Source of the DNA: Allorhizobium ampelinum S4
GTDB lineage: Bacteria > Pseudomonadota > Alphaproteobacteria > Rhizobiales > Rhizobiaceae
Assembly: GCF_000016285.1 (NCBI RefSeq)
Contig: NC_011981.1
Span: forward strand, 248,001 to 312,000
Direction of reading: 5' to 3'
DNA length: 64,000 nt
Notes under the pieces: model-generated
What the model was told of the DNA's origin: nothing
What the model saw: only the letters and a program-made list of their open reading frames with translations
Database searches by the model: none
Program-made: the position numbers and the translations under genes
Part shown: in pieces, positions 26,501 to 35,301 of the stretch
How positions within the stretch are numbered: the stretch's first letter is position 1
Layout of the letters: each line of letters starts with the position of its first letter

Positions 26501-28040
26501 TTCCGAGCAAGGGAAGAATGGCAAGGGCCGTGTCCGGCTCAATGGCAATTGCTTCGATCAGCACACCGAAATGGGCGGCGAGGGAGGCGATTGTCTCAGA
26601 GCGGAAAAGCGCTGTGTCATATTCGAAAGTGCCATGGATCGTGTTTCCGGCATCGATCAGGTTAAGGCTGAGATCGAGTTTCGCAACACCATCGTGTCGT
26701 GGCAGGCGGGTCAGCGCGAGGCCCGAAAGTCCGACCCTTTGCGAAGGCTGAGCATCGAGCTGGAACTTCAATTGGAAAAGCGGATGGACGCTCGGATCGC
26801 GCTCCGGCTTCAGTGCTTCCACCAATTGCTCAAAAGGCAGGTCTTGGTGGTCAAGCACCGACCAGAGGGTCGCTTGGCTTTGGCGCAGCGTCTCGCGAAA
26901 GCTCGCTGCGGGATGAAGCCTTGTGCGCACCGGCAGCGGATTGACGAAGAGGCCGATCAACCCTTCCGTTTCCCGGTGACGACGGTTGGCGACGGGCGTG
27001 CCAATCACCAGATCCCTTTGCCCGGTATAGCGATAGACGAGGGTGTTGAAGGCCGTAAACAGCGTGGCGAACAGGGTGGCACCTTCTGCTTTCGCAAGCG
27101 CTTTCAGCCGGGCCGTCGTGGCCGCATCGAAGGCGATGGAATGCAAGGCTCCGGCATTGGCCTGAACAGGTGGCCGGGTGAAATCCCCCGGCAATTGCGT
27201 GGCGGGAAGCGGAGCTTCCAGATGATCTGTCCAGAACGCTAAAGACCGCTCAAGCGCCGGGCCTGCCAGATGGTCGCGCTGCCATGCGGCGAAGTCGCCG
27301 TATTGGATGGGAAGCGCTGGCAGATCAAGCTCAACGCCCGACACCTTGGCCTGATAGATCGCGGAGAGATCGCCAAGCAGCACATCCATCGACCAACCGT
27401 CCCCGGCAATGTGGTGCAGCGTCAGCAGCAAAAGGGTTCGCTCGGGGCCAAGGCGGATTGCCGTGAGACGGAGGGGCGACTCAAAGGCCAGATCAAATGG
27501 CCGCCGCGCTTCCTCTTGCCGTATCCGGTCGATTTCCGCCTCATCCGGCATATCACCCTGTCGGTCGATCAATTGCAGCGGAATATCACTGTCGGCGATG
27601 ATGCGTTGAGAGGGCATGCCATCCCGCATATTGATGCGGGTGCGCAGGATGGCGTGGCGCTCTGCGACGGCCTGAAGCGCTGCCTGCAATGCGGAAAGAT
27701 CGATGCTGCCGTGGGCCTCAACAGCCAGCGATATGTGGTGAAGGCCAGCCTCCGGCATCATCTGTTCCACAAACCACAAGCGCTGCTGGGCAAAGGAAAG
27801 CGGCGGCCTGTCCGCATGACGGGCCGGGATTGTCTCGCTATGTGTCGCGTCTTGATAAGCGACGTCCAGGGAAAGATTCGCAATGATCTCCGCCTTGCGG
27901 GCGCGGATCGCGTCGGTGATGTCCTGCGTGAGCACGCTCTCGCAGCCGGAAAGTCGCAGCCGCCCATCGACGCATGTGATGCGGATGCCTTTTTCCGACA
28001 GGCGCGACAGCAGCGCTTCCACCGTTTCGGGAGCGGTCAT
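23520..28040 (-). CDS. NRPS with reductive release: docking-C-A-PCP-R
   Basis: A 1506-residue terminal module. It opens with a TubC/beta-hairpin type docking domain (about 1-60, VDGRLRLSGCESVLT), then C (HHIAGDGWS near 212), A (YTSGSTGRPKG near 683), PCP (GGHSLLA near 1063) and a thioester reductase R domain (TGATGFLGAYLL near 1145, YNQTKW near 1298). R domains use NADPH to release the chain as aldehyde or alcohol. Pocket residues read by eye are D-A-P-T-L-G-A-V-N, which I cannot assign; context suggests tyrosine or DOPA. The start at 28040 has GGAGG seven bases upstream; the ATG at 28046 is too close to it. It is the first gene of the leftward operon. Confidence 0.94.
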   Translation of the reverse strand: MTAPETVEALLSRLSEKGIRITCVDGRLRLSGCESVLTQDITDAIRARKAEIIANLSLDVAYQDATHSETIPARHADRPPLSFAQQRLWFVEQMMPEAGLHHISLAVEAHGSIDLSALQAALQAVAERHAILRTRINMRDGMPSQRIIADSDIPLQLIDRQGDMPDEAEIDRIRQEEARRPFDLAFESPLRLTAIRLGPERTLLLLTLHHIAGDGWSMDVLLGDLSAIYQAKVSGVELDLPALPIQYGDFAAWQRDHLAGPALERSLAFWTDHLEAPLPATQLPGDFTRPPVQANAGALHSIAFDAATTARLKALAKAEGATLFATLFTAFNTLVYRYTGQRDLVIGTPVANRRHRETEGLIGLFVNPLPVRTRLHPAASFRETLRQSQATLWSVLDHQDLPFEQLVEALKPERDPSVHPLFQLKFQLDAQPSQRVGLSGLALTRLPRHDGVAKLDLSLNLIDAGNTIHGTFEYDTALFRSETIASLAAHFGVLIEAIAIEPDTALAILPLLGTEERQRQIVGWNATAKPFDEKAFFHTVFEAHAARKPDAIALVHVSDGKRRTLTYDALNRRANQIAHHLRGLGAGPETIVAIALERGFDMIAAWLGVLKSGAAYLPLDPAYPPERLAMMLSDSQARLVLTESRRTLPETVTRIDLDTDWPRDAATGNPDLVNRPDHLAYIIYTSGSTGRPKGVLVEHRGLVNLTQHKIRIGGVKPGDCVLQFFSFSFDASIPELVMALGAGASLLLLPASDLLPGPALAEHMKTQAVTHVTMTPSALIALPSGDYPALRMVLTGGEAPTPELIERWGTGRLFINAYGPTETTVNASMVPCGNGHPIEATLLPAANKQLYVLDANLEPVPVGQPGELHIGGLGIARGYHGRPALTAERFVPDPFSATGGVLYRTGDRACQRADGRIRVLGRLDDQVKIRGYRIEPGEIEAMVLTHPTIVAAAVVIHEIDGEKRVIAYGVAKEATTISAVDMKAFLAAHLPRYLVPDAFVWLDRLPLTVNGKIDTKALPLLDLTPQAGRPPQGETENAIAAIFAQVLGCPPVSATDDFFVIGGHSLLATRLSALAKSAFGLDIAIIDLFEAPTVEALAARISNRNHSLMTEEEMCRADTELDAAIRIPAQIVSTHPLSHVFLTGATGFLGAYLLSELLKDKSRTVSCLVRGVTGADRLRQSLQSYGLWRDDLAERIRPLPGDLSQQKFGLSDAVYTALGESIDAIIHNGAEVHHLHPYQRLRAPNVGGTVEAIRLAAVGRGRPLHLISSLSALTRRGAGETIGESAVIGDFPLPAGGYNQTKWVAEHLAQAAKERGLPVTIYRPGAISGDSRTGTFNKADILCRLMQGYLRSGLAPEGDTPLEMLPVDTVAHAIIALADEPSSIGQTFHLVHSSPVSSALLFEAAAAEGLHLQRIPRLEWRAELDRIAREETDHPLYPLMGLFEQKPASSSQGTIRTVERRETHRALALASIVEPALDLRLFRSYLRAFILSGALNPSKENEQRYA

Positions 28041-28365
28041 CGGCATGCCTCCACCAGAGCGCACCGGACCTGTTGCACACACAGTTTATGTGTGGAAACG
28101 ACCATCTTGGAGATGCCTTTGCCCGGGACTATTTTGAACGTCATTACAACCTCAGATTGGATTGTGAATTTCGATTATGGAGGCGTTGAGCTGCTGTTTA
28201 TATTGTTGACTAAGATATTCAAGAATTATATGCAAGTGCCAATTCGATGGCGACCACAGATTGCCATCACCGAAATTTCAAGCGGCTGAGTGTCCTTTTT
28301 GAAAGAGACAAGAGCATGGGTCGGCGACGGGCGGATTTTCCGCGGCGCTCTTCAGCAAGGGGTGG
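28041..28365. promoter_or_regulatory. Divergent control region of the siderophore locus
   Basis: A 325-base gap between the start codons of the leftward NRPS and the rightward acyl-AMP ligase, less GC-rich than its surroundings. It contains a TTGACT at 28206-28211 followed 15 bases later by TATATG (28227-28232), a possible rightward promoter with a short spacer, and the iron box described separately. GGAGG at the left end and AGGGG at the right end are the ribosome sites of the flanking genes. I see no gene inside it. Confidence 0.6.
28207..28221. promoter_or_regulatory. IRO-box-like site TGA-N9-TCA (candidate RirA operator)
   Basis: The sequence TGACTAAGATATTCA fits the TGA-N9-TCA consensus of rhizobial iron-responsive operators bound by RirA. 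It overlaps the candidate -35 hexamer TTGACT, so binding would block the promoter when iron is sufficient. It is the only such match in this 325-base gap. The match is seen; the role is inferred from the siderophore context. Confidence 0.6.
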
Positions 28366-30633
28366 ATGGCAGTGAACGATACGTCCTGGACGCAACGAAC
28401 CTCGGAAAGTTCAGTGGATTTTATATCTATAATTCATATGCTTGAGCATCGTGCTCGGGATATGGAGGATGATGTGGCCATGCGCTTCTTTCATGATGAC
28501 GCGGTCGCTGCGGCGCAGGCGAGGCCGGATTCCTGGACCTGGCGCATGCTTCGCGATCGGGCGCGGCGTGTTGGTCAAGAGATTGCGCAGACAGGACTTG
28601 TCATCCCCGGCGCACGTATTCTCGTGGTCTATCCGCCGGGCCTTAGCTTCATCGCCGCTTTCCTTGGATGCCTTTACGCAGGCACTGTTCCCGTGCCCGT
28701 TCCGGCCCCGCGGCGTGCTGATGGAATCAATCGCTGGCTGCATATCGCGCAGGATGCCGGGATCTCCGGAATTCTCTGTGCCGACGACCTTCTGGACGGG
28801 CTTCGCCCCCTTCAACGGGCAGTCGGACATGGCTTTGCGCTCGCCCCTAAAGCAGCCGATCCGGCGCGCCCGGTCGTCTTTGAAGATGACGGCAGGCCAT
28901 TCCATGCGCCGGAGGCAAAGCATGTCGCTTTCTTGCAATATACGTCGGGTTCGACGAGCGATCCGAAGGGGGTCATGGTCACGCATGGCAACCTGATGGC
29001 CAATCTGCGGCAGATCAGCACTGCCTTCGAATACGACCCATCCGACATATCCGCCTGCTGGCTGCCGCACTATCACGATATGGGGCTGATCGACGGCATC
29101 CTGTCGCCGGTGTTCAACGGCTTTCCAGTGGCGCTGATGGCGCCTGCCTCGTTCCTGCGCAGGCCTCTGCGCTTTCTGGAGCTGGCAAGCCATGTTCGCG
29201 CCACCGTCATTGGCGGCCCGAATTTTTCCTACGAGCACTGCGTCGATAAATATGCGCCGGAGGCGGCCGCCGGACTTGATCTCTCCAACGTCCGAATCGC
29301 CTATAACGGGGCCGAACCGATCCGCCCGAAGACGCTAGAGCGCTTCACCGCCGCCTTTGCGCCCCACGGTTTCCATAGTAGGGCCTTTTATTGTTGCTAC
29401 GGGCAGGCAGAAGCCACGCTGTTCCAGACGGGTAACAGTCCCGACGATCCACCGCTGATCCTGTCCGTCAGCCGCAAGGCGCTTGTCGAAACCGGGGCTG
29501 CGGTCGAAGCGGATGATGGCGACGAGCATGATAAGCTCGCCCTTGCCGCCTGCGGTCGCCCTGCCGAGGGGCTTGACCTTGCGCTTGTCGATCCCGAGGC
29601 GGGCCTGCGTGTGGATGATGGCACGGTCGGCGAGATCTGGATTCGGGGTCCGAACGTGACCCCCGGCTATTGGGGCCGCGCTAAACTGAACGCAGAGACC
29701 TTTGATCAGGTGCTGGATGGATCGCGTGGTTGGCGCCGGACCGGTGATCTGGGCTTTCGCCGCAATGGGCAGCTCTACATCACTGGTCGGCTGAAAGACC
29801 TGGTGATCATCCGCGGGCAGAACCATCACCCGGAAGATATTGAGCAATCCGTTTTCTCCAGCCATCCGGCGCTTGCACAAGGCCGGGCAGGGGTCTTTGC
29901 CATCGAGGTCGATGGCGAGGAGCAATTGGGCGTGGTCTGTGAGCTGACCCGCGAGGGCCTGCGCGATCTTGATGGTGATGACGTCATCCGTGCCGTGCGC
30001 GGTGCCGTCTCGCGCAATCACAATGTCAGGGCCGCCGTCATTGCGCTGCTGCGGCCGAGCAGTCTGCCACGCACGCCGAGTGGAAAAGTCCGCCGCTTCG
30101 CTTGCCGACAGGGGATCGTGACGGGGGATCTGCGCATCGTTGCCCGCTGGGATGCAAAGCCGCAGAGCGTGCTCAATGCCCCGGCAATTGCCGAGCAACG
30201 AAGCTGGCGTGACCAGCTTCTGGAGGTGCCCAAAGCTCTTCGCAAGGAAGCACTGCGGCATCTGCTGCGGCAGGAAGTGGCTATGCTTGCCCGGCTGGGC
30301 GAAGGGGATTTGCCCGGAAATTCCGCTGGTTTCTTCGATCTTGGTCTCGACTCTGTGGCGCTCGTCAATATCGGCGCTACGGTTGAGCGGGAACTCGGCG
30401 TGCCGGTCCGGCCAACACTGATTTTCGAACATCCCACCATCCTGGCCCTTTCGGACCATCTCTACGGCCTCATCGAAGACGATCAATCGGAGACCGTGCC
30501 TCTTCAGGACGTAAAGCTCCAGAGCAATGGGCCTGTGGCTCAGACCCCGCCCGCGTTAGCATCTGGGTCTGCCTCTGTCGCCAGCTCCGCTATTACCTCG
30601 GAACTTGCTGCCCTGAAGGCATTGCTTCGCTGA
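28366..30633 (+). CDS. Fatty-acyl-AMP ligase fused to an acyl carrier domain (FAAL-ACP)
   Basis: A 755-residue loading protein that adenylates a carboxylic acid and passes it to its own carrier domain. The adenylation core shows QYTSGSTSDPKGVMVTHGN near 192, WLPHYHDMGLIDG near 228, YCCYGQAEATLF and TGDLG, the pattern of FAALs rather than amino-acid-activating domains. ACP is near residue 658 (FFDLGLDSVAL). The C-terminus TSELAALKALLR may dock to the next PKS. It starts with ATG behind AAGGGG. It begins the rightward operon and so probably supplies the starter acyl group of the siderophore; the chain length cannot be told. Confidence 0.9.
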   Translation: MAVNDTSWTQRTSESSVDFISIIHMLEHRARDMEDDVAMRFFHDDAVAAAQARPDSWTWRMLRDRARRVGQEIAQTGLVIPGARILVVYPPGLSFIAAFLGCLYAGTVPVPVPAPRRADGINRWLHIAQDAGISGILCADDLLDGLRPLQRAVGHGFALAPKAADPARPVVFEDDGRPFHAPEAKHVAFLQYTSGSTSDPKGVMVTHGNLMANLRQISTAFEYDPSDISACWLPHYHDMGLIDGILSPVFNGFPVALMAPASFLRRPLRFLELASHVRATVIGGPNFSYEHCVDKYAPEAAAGLDLSNVRIAYNGAEPIRPKTLERFTAAFAPHGFHSRAFYCCYGQAEATLFQTGNSPDDPPLILSVSRKALVETGAAVEADDGDEHDKLALAACGRPAEGLDLALVDPEAGLRVDDGTVGEIWIRGPNVTPGYWGRAKLNAETFDQVLDGSRGWRRTGDLGFRRNGQLYITGRLKDLVIIRGQNHHPEDIEQSVFSSHPALAQGRAGVFAIEVDGEEQLGVVCELTREGLRDLDGDDVIRAVRGAVSRNHNVRAAVIALLRPSSLPRTPSGKVRRFACRQGIVTGDLRIVARWDAKPQSVLNAPAIAEQRSWRDQLLEVPKALRKEALRHLLRQEVAMLARLGEGDLPGNSAGFFDLGLDSVALVNIGATVERELGVPVRPTLIFEHPTILALSDHLYGLIEDDQSETVPLQDVKLQSNGPVAQTPPALASGSASVASSAITSELAALKALLR

Positions 30634-30667
30634 GCACAGCATCCGCAATTTGAACGAGAGAAACCCT

Positions 30668-33600
30668 ATGACTGACGTTGAAACCCCGACCCCGGACATG
30701 GTTGACCAGGATGAGATCCTCTCGATTTTAAAAGATGCGCGCGCGCGTCTGGAGGCGGCGCAAAGGGAGAAGGACGAGCGCGTGGCAATCGTCGGCATGG
30801 CCGGGCGCTTTCCCGGTGCCGATGATATCGATGCGTTCTGGGATCTTTTGGAGCAAGGTCAAAGCGGCCTTCGCTCTGTCACGGATCACGAATTGCAAGA
30901 GGCTGGCGTCGATCCCACGATGGCGGCCCGGCCGGATTATGTCCGCGTCTGGGGTGGCTTCGACGATCCAACGGCTTTCGATGCCGGTTTCTTCGGCTAT
31001 TCGCCGCGCGATGCGGAATTGCTGGATCCACAACATCGTGTCTTCCTCGAATGCGCAGCGAATGCACTCGACCATGCGGGCTATAACAGCGCCACCTATG
31101 CCGGGCGTATCGGCGTCTTTGCCGGTGGCGCGCTCAACTATCATTTCAGCCAGATACAGGCCAATCCGCAGCTCAGGGAGGCAACGGACCCGATCCATGC
31201 GGGCCTTGGCAATGTGCTTGGCATGATTGCTTCGCGTGTCGCCTATCACCTTGATCTCACCGGGCCAACCGTAGGCGTTCAGGCGACTTGTGCCACGGCG
31301 CTCGTGGCGCTTCATCTCGCGGCACGCGGCCTGTTAGCGCGTGAGGCGGATATGGCGCTGGCGGGTGCCATCGCCATCGGCCAACCGCGCCCGGAAGGCT
31401 ATCTCTACAAGAGCGAAGGCATCGCCTCCCCGGACGGGGCATGCCGTCCGTTTGACGCCAATGCCAAGGGCACCGTGTTCACCAATGGCGTCGGCGTCCT
31501 CGTTCTCAAACGGCTGAGCGACGCGATTGCTGACGGCGATACAATTCATGCTGTTCTCAGCGGCTCGGCCATCGGCAATGACGGTTCCGCCAAAGTCGGG
31601 TTAACAGCGCCCAGCGTTGCCGGGCAAACGGCGGTGCTTCAGGCAGCCCTTGCCGACGCCCGCCTTGACGCCTCTGAGGTGGACTATGTCGAAGCACACG
31701 GAACCGCCACGACCCTCGGCGATCCCATCGAAATCCGCGCCCTGTCCAGTGTGTATGGCGATACGCTGAAACAGCAGGGCCGCCGCTGCGGTCTTGGTTC
31801 TGTAAAGGGCAATCTCGGACATATGGATGTGGCCGCCGGAATGGGAGGGCTGATCAAGACCATTCTTGCGCTGAAGCACCAGATCCTGCCCGCCAGCATC
31901 AATTTTACCAGCGCGAACCCGGCCCTTGATCTGGCGGCGAGTCCTTTCGACATCGTGGCGCAGCAGCGGCCTTGGCCGGTGACAGAGCTGCGCAAGCGTC
32001 GCGCGGCCATAAGCGCCTTTGGCATGGGCGGGATGAATGCGCATGTGATCATTGAAGAGCCGCCGGTTCGGGATAGCGAAGCGGACACCACTGGGCCTTA
32101 TCTCTTGCCACTCTCGGCCAAGACGCCCGAAGCGCTGGCGGCGATGCGAAGCGCTGTGGCCGATCATCTTGGCACCGATGATGGAGCAAAGCTTGCCGAT
32201 ATTGCCTATACCCTCCGGCAGGGCCGTCGGACGATGGAGCATCGCTTTGTCGCCCTCGCAAAGGACAGAGACGCTGCCGCGCAGATCATCCGCAGCGGAG
32301 AAGGCCCCCATTGTGTCGCGGGTGAGCCGCTGGCTGGCGATGCAAGTTTGATCCTGCTGTTTCCCGGACAGGGAGCACAATATCCGGGAATGGCGCGGGC
32401 GCTGTACGAGACGAATGCAACATTCCGCACCGCCTTCGATGCCTGCCTGCGCTTGATGCCGCAGGAACTTGACCTTGCGGCCATCATCTTTGGCGATGGC
32501 ACAACGACAGAGCAACTTTCCCGCACAGAGATAACGCAGCCAGCACTTTTCGCAATCGAGTATGCGCTGGCGCAGATGTGGCTTGCCAAGGGCATCAAGC
32601 CACGGGCCATGGTCGGTCACAGTCTCGGGGAATATGTTGCGGCCTGCCTTGCCGGGGTCTTCTCGCTGCAAGATGCGGTGACGCTGATTGTTGCCCGTGG
32701 GCGGCTGATGCAGGCCTGCCCGCCCGGTGCCATGCTCTCCGTTATGCTCTCAGAACAAGAGGCGCGCGCATCGCTTTCGCCAGACGTGGACCTTGCTGCC
32801 GTCAACGGTCCGCGCAGCACGGTTCTGGCGGGCACGGCAGAGGCAATTGCCGAACTCGCGGCCCGGTTTGATCGCAGCGGTATCGGCAGGCAAGACCTCA
32901 AGACCTCCCATGCCTTTCACAGCTTCATGATGGAGCCTGCGCTTGAAGCGTTTGCGCAGGTGCTCGGCACGGTGACGCTCAACCCGCCGCAGATTGACAT
33001 TGTCTCGAACCTGACGGGCGATTGGCTGACGGCACAGGAGGCGACCGACCCAGCCTATTGGGTGGCCCATCTGCGCCAAACCGTTCTGTTTGGCCCCTGC
33101 CTTGCGCGGGTGCTTGAATTGCCGGCCCCGTTTCTTCTCGAAGTCGGACCCGGCTCCACACTCACCCGGCTTGCACGCCAGCAAGGAAAGGCTCAGCTTC
33201 GCGTTGCCACCTCGCTGCCCGATGCGAAGGCGCTGCTCGACGCCTGCGACCACGCGCTGCTGGCATTGGCGGAGCTTTGGATCGCGGGCATTGATGTCGA
33301 ACTTGTTGCCGAAAAAGATGCAGGCCCGCGCCGCCGCGTGCCACTTCCAACCTACCCTTTTCAGCGCAGTTCCTACGCGATTGCGCGGATTGCACCAACC
33401 GAATCCATGCCCGACGAAGCGGCCCGGCAACCATCAATCGAGGACTGGCTTTACCAGCCGGTCTGGCAACGTGCGCCCATTGAGCATCTCACAACGAGCG
33501 GTCACGAGCATTGGTTGATTCTTGGCGGCGAAGAGACTGTCGCCGCGATCGGTCCGGTTTCGGATCAGATCAAGGTCACACGGGTACGGTCTGGCATAGC

Positions 33601-35257
33601 CTATGAAAATGCCGGGGGCACGTATCACATCGACTCCGCTGACCCACAGCACTACAGCGCAGTTCTTGCTGATCTTGCCGCCAACGGTGCAACACTGACC
33701 CAGATTGTCAATGGCTTCTCCCTTGATGCCAACGCTGCCCCGGACACAGCTTTCGCCAGCAGTTTTGCGCTCGCGAAAGCCCTGACCACAACCGAGAGCC
33801 GCCCGCCGCTTCTGACTGTTCTGGCATGCGGCCTGCATGCTGTGACTGGCGCAGAGGTTGTTGATGCGCAGGCGGCCAAAGTGCTTGGCATGCTCCGCGT
33901 CTTGTCGCAGGAAATTCCGGGCATCTCCTGCCGAAGCATCGATTTTCCATCGGCAGAAGGTGCCATTGTGCCCGGCCTCGCTGAGGCGCTATCACGCCCT
34001 TGGCGTGACGATAGAACCGTGATGGCGCTGCGCAATGGCTATTGCTGGGTTGAGAGCCACGTGCCGACGTGCCTGCCGGAGCCAGCCGATGTTCCGGCTC
34101 TCACGGCGGGGGCCACCTACCTCATCGCAGGCGATCTCCTCGACGGTCTCGCTCTCGTTTATGCTAGGTCGCTGGTTCAAACACTGGGCGCGAAGGTTGT
34201 CCTTGTTGGACCAAGCGGGCTTCCGAATGCTGCGGATTGGGAACACTGGCTTGCCTCGCACGGGCCGAAGCATCCGGTGAGCGCATTGATCCGGGCTTTG
34301 CGCGGCATTGGCACACCGGGCGAGGATTACGTGCTGTTCAGCGGTGATCTCGCTGACCCTGCTTGGCTTGCCACATGCCTCAACTCGCTTGGCGCACCAT
34401 TTGGCCCGATCCGTGGGGCTTTCCAGACGGCGGCTATGGGCGAGGTTTATCACTGCCCGCTCACAGAGGCCACAGTCGAGCGCAATGCTGCACTGTTTGC
34501 AACTAAGGTTGATGGCTTGAACGCTCTGTCAGCGGCGCTTGCCGATCACACCCCCGATTTCGTCCTCGTTCAGTCCTCCCTCTCAACGCTGGTGGGCGGT
34601 GCGGGGCTTGCCGCCTATGCAGGGGCCAATAGCTTTCTTGATGCCTTTGTTGATGCACGGCGCGGCGCACATCGTCCGGTCTGGCAGGCAATCGCGTGGG
34701 ATACATGCCTTCCTTTTGGCACCACGCGAGAGGAGGCAACAGGCTTTCTTAACGACGCGATTGACGCCGACGAGGTCTGGCGGGCAACCCGGGCGGTTCT
34801 TGCCCAGCCACAGGTCTCCCGGCTTGCCGTGACGCCGGTTGATCTGCGCCATCGCATGGCCGCAGCGCGGCAGGAACCAAGGGCCGGTGTGGCTGTAGAT
34901 CAGCAGGAGAACATCGGGCGCGAGCGTGTGCAGGCAGCGTTCATCGCCCCGCGTGATCCCATCGAGACCGATGTGGCGGCTGTTATCGGGGAACTCCTTG
35001 GCATTTCCCGTGTTGGAATCGATGACAATTTCTTCGAGCTTGGTGGGCATTCCCTGCTTGCCGTGCAGGTCGTGACGCGGTTGCGCAAGCAATTCTCAAT
35101 CGAGTTGCCCATGCGCGCCCTGCTGTTTGATGCGCCCACTGTCGGGGGCATCGCGGCCGTCATCCGTGAGCGCCTTGAGGCCGCACGGAAAGAACAGGCA
35201 GAGCTTGCCGCCCTTCTGGACGACATTGAGGCAGAGGCGCTCCGCAAGGAAGCCTGA
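30668..35257 (+). CDS. Type I PKS module KS-AT-(degenerate KR)-ACP
   Basis: A 1529-residue module, sister to the one at 15446-19846. KS has QATCATALVALH (Cys near 206), EAHGTATTLGD and KGNLGHMD, keeping Cys-His-His but departing from the usual TACSSSL / EAHGTGT / KTNIGHL. AT has GHSLGEY near 650 and HAFHS (malonyl). The KR-like region has TYLIAGDLLDGLA near 1154 in place of the nucleotide loop, while QSSLSTLVGG and YAGANSFLDA are kept. ACP is near 1458 (FFELGGHSLLA) and the tail is ELAALLDDIEAEALRKEA. The ATG at 30668 has GAGAG seven bases before it; an in-frame TTG at 30650 is less likely. Confidence 0.95.
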   Translation: MTDVETPTPDMVDQDEILSILKDARARLEAAQREKDERVAIVGMAGRFPGADDIDAFWDLLEQGQSGLRSVTDHELQEAGVDPTMAARPDYVRVWGGFDDPTAFDAGFFGYSPRDAELLDPQHRVFLECAANALDHAGYNSATYAGRIGVFAGGALNYHFSQIQANPQLREATDPIHAGLGNVLGMIASRVAYHLDLTGPTVGVQATCATALVALHLAARGLLAREADMALAGAIAIGQPRPEGYLYKSEGIASPDGACRPFDANAKGTVFTNGVGVLVLKRLSDAIADGDTIHAVLSGSAIGNDGSAKVGLTAPSVAGQTAVLQAALADARLDASEVDYVEAHGTATTLGDPIEIRALSSVYGDTLKQQGRRCGLGSVKGNLGHMDVAAGMGGLIKTILALKHQILPASINFTSANPALDLAASPFDIVAQQRPWPVTELRKRRAAISAFGMGGMNAHVIIEEPPVRDSEADTTGPYLLPLSAKTPEALAAMRSAVADHLGTDDGAKLADIAYTLRQGRRTMEHRFVALAKDRDAAAQIIRSGEGPHCVAGEPLAGDASLILLFPGQGAQYPGMARALYETNATFRTAFDACLRLMPQELDLAAIIFGDGTTTEQLSRTEITQPALFAIEYALAQMWLAKGIKPRAMVGHSLGEYVAACLAGVFSLQDAVTLIVARGRLMQACPPGAMLSVMLSEQEARASLSPDVDLAAVNGPRSTVLAGTAEAIAELAARFDRSGIGRQDLKTSHAFHSFMMEPALEAFAQVLGTVTLNPPQIDIVSNLTGDWLTAQEATDPAYWVAHLRQTVLFGPCLARVLELPAPFLLEVGPGSTLTRLARQQGKAQLRVATSLPDAKALLDACDHALLALAELWIAGIDVELVAEKDAGPRRRVPLPTYPFQRSSYAIARIAPTESMPDEAARQPSIEDWLYQPVWQRAPIEHLTTSGHEHWLILGGEETVAAIGPVSDQIKVTRVRSGIAYENAGGTYHIDSADPQHYSAVLADLAANGATLTQIVNGFSLDANAAPDTAFASSFALAKALTTTESRPPLLTVLACGLHAVTGAEVVDAQAAKVLGMLRVLSQEIPGISCRSIDFPSAEGAIVPGLAEALSRPWRDDRTVMALRNGYCWVESHVPTCLPEPADVPALTAGATYLIAGDLLDGLALVYARSLVQTLGAKVVLVGPSGLPNAADWEHWLASHGPKHPVSALIRALRGIGTPGEDYVLFSGDLADPAWLATCLNSLGAPFGPIRGAFQTAAMGEVYHCPLTEATVERNAALFATKVDGLNALSAALADHTPDFVLVQSSLSTLVGGAGLAAYAGANSFLDAFVDARRGAHRPVWQAIAWDTCLPFGTTREEATGFLNDAIDADEVWRATRAVLAQPQVSRLAVTPVDLRHRMAAARQEPRAGVAVDQQENIGRERVQAAFIAPRDPIETDVAAVIGELLGISRVGIDDNFFELGGHSLLAVQVVTRLRKQFSIELPMRALLFDAPTVGGIAAVIRERLEAARKEQAELAALLDDIEAEALRKEA

Positions 35258-35301
35258 CTGTCACCTGCCTTCCATCAGCAATACGTAAAGGAATGACGAC
35301 G

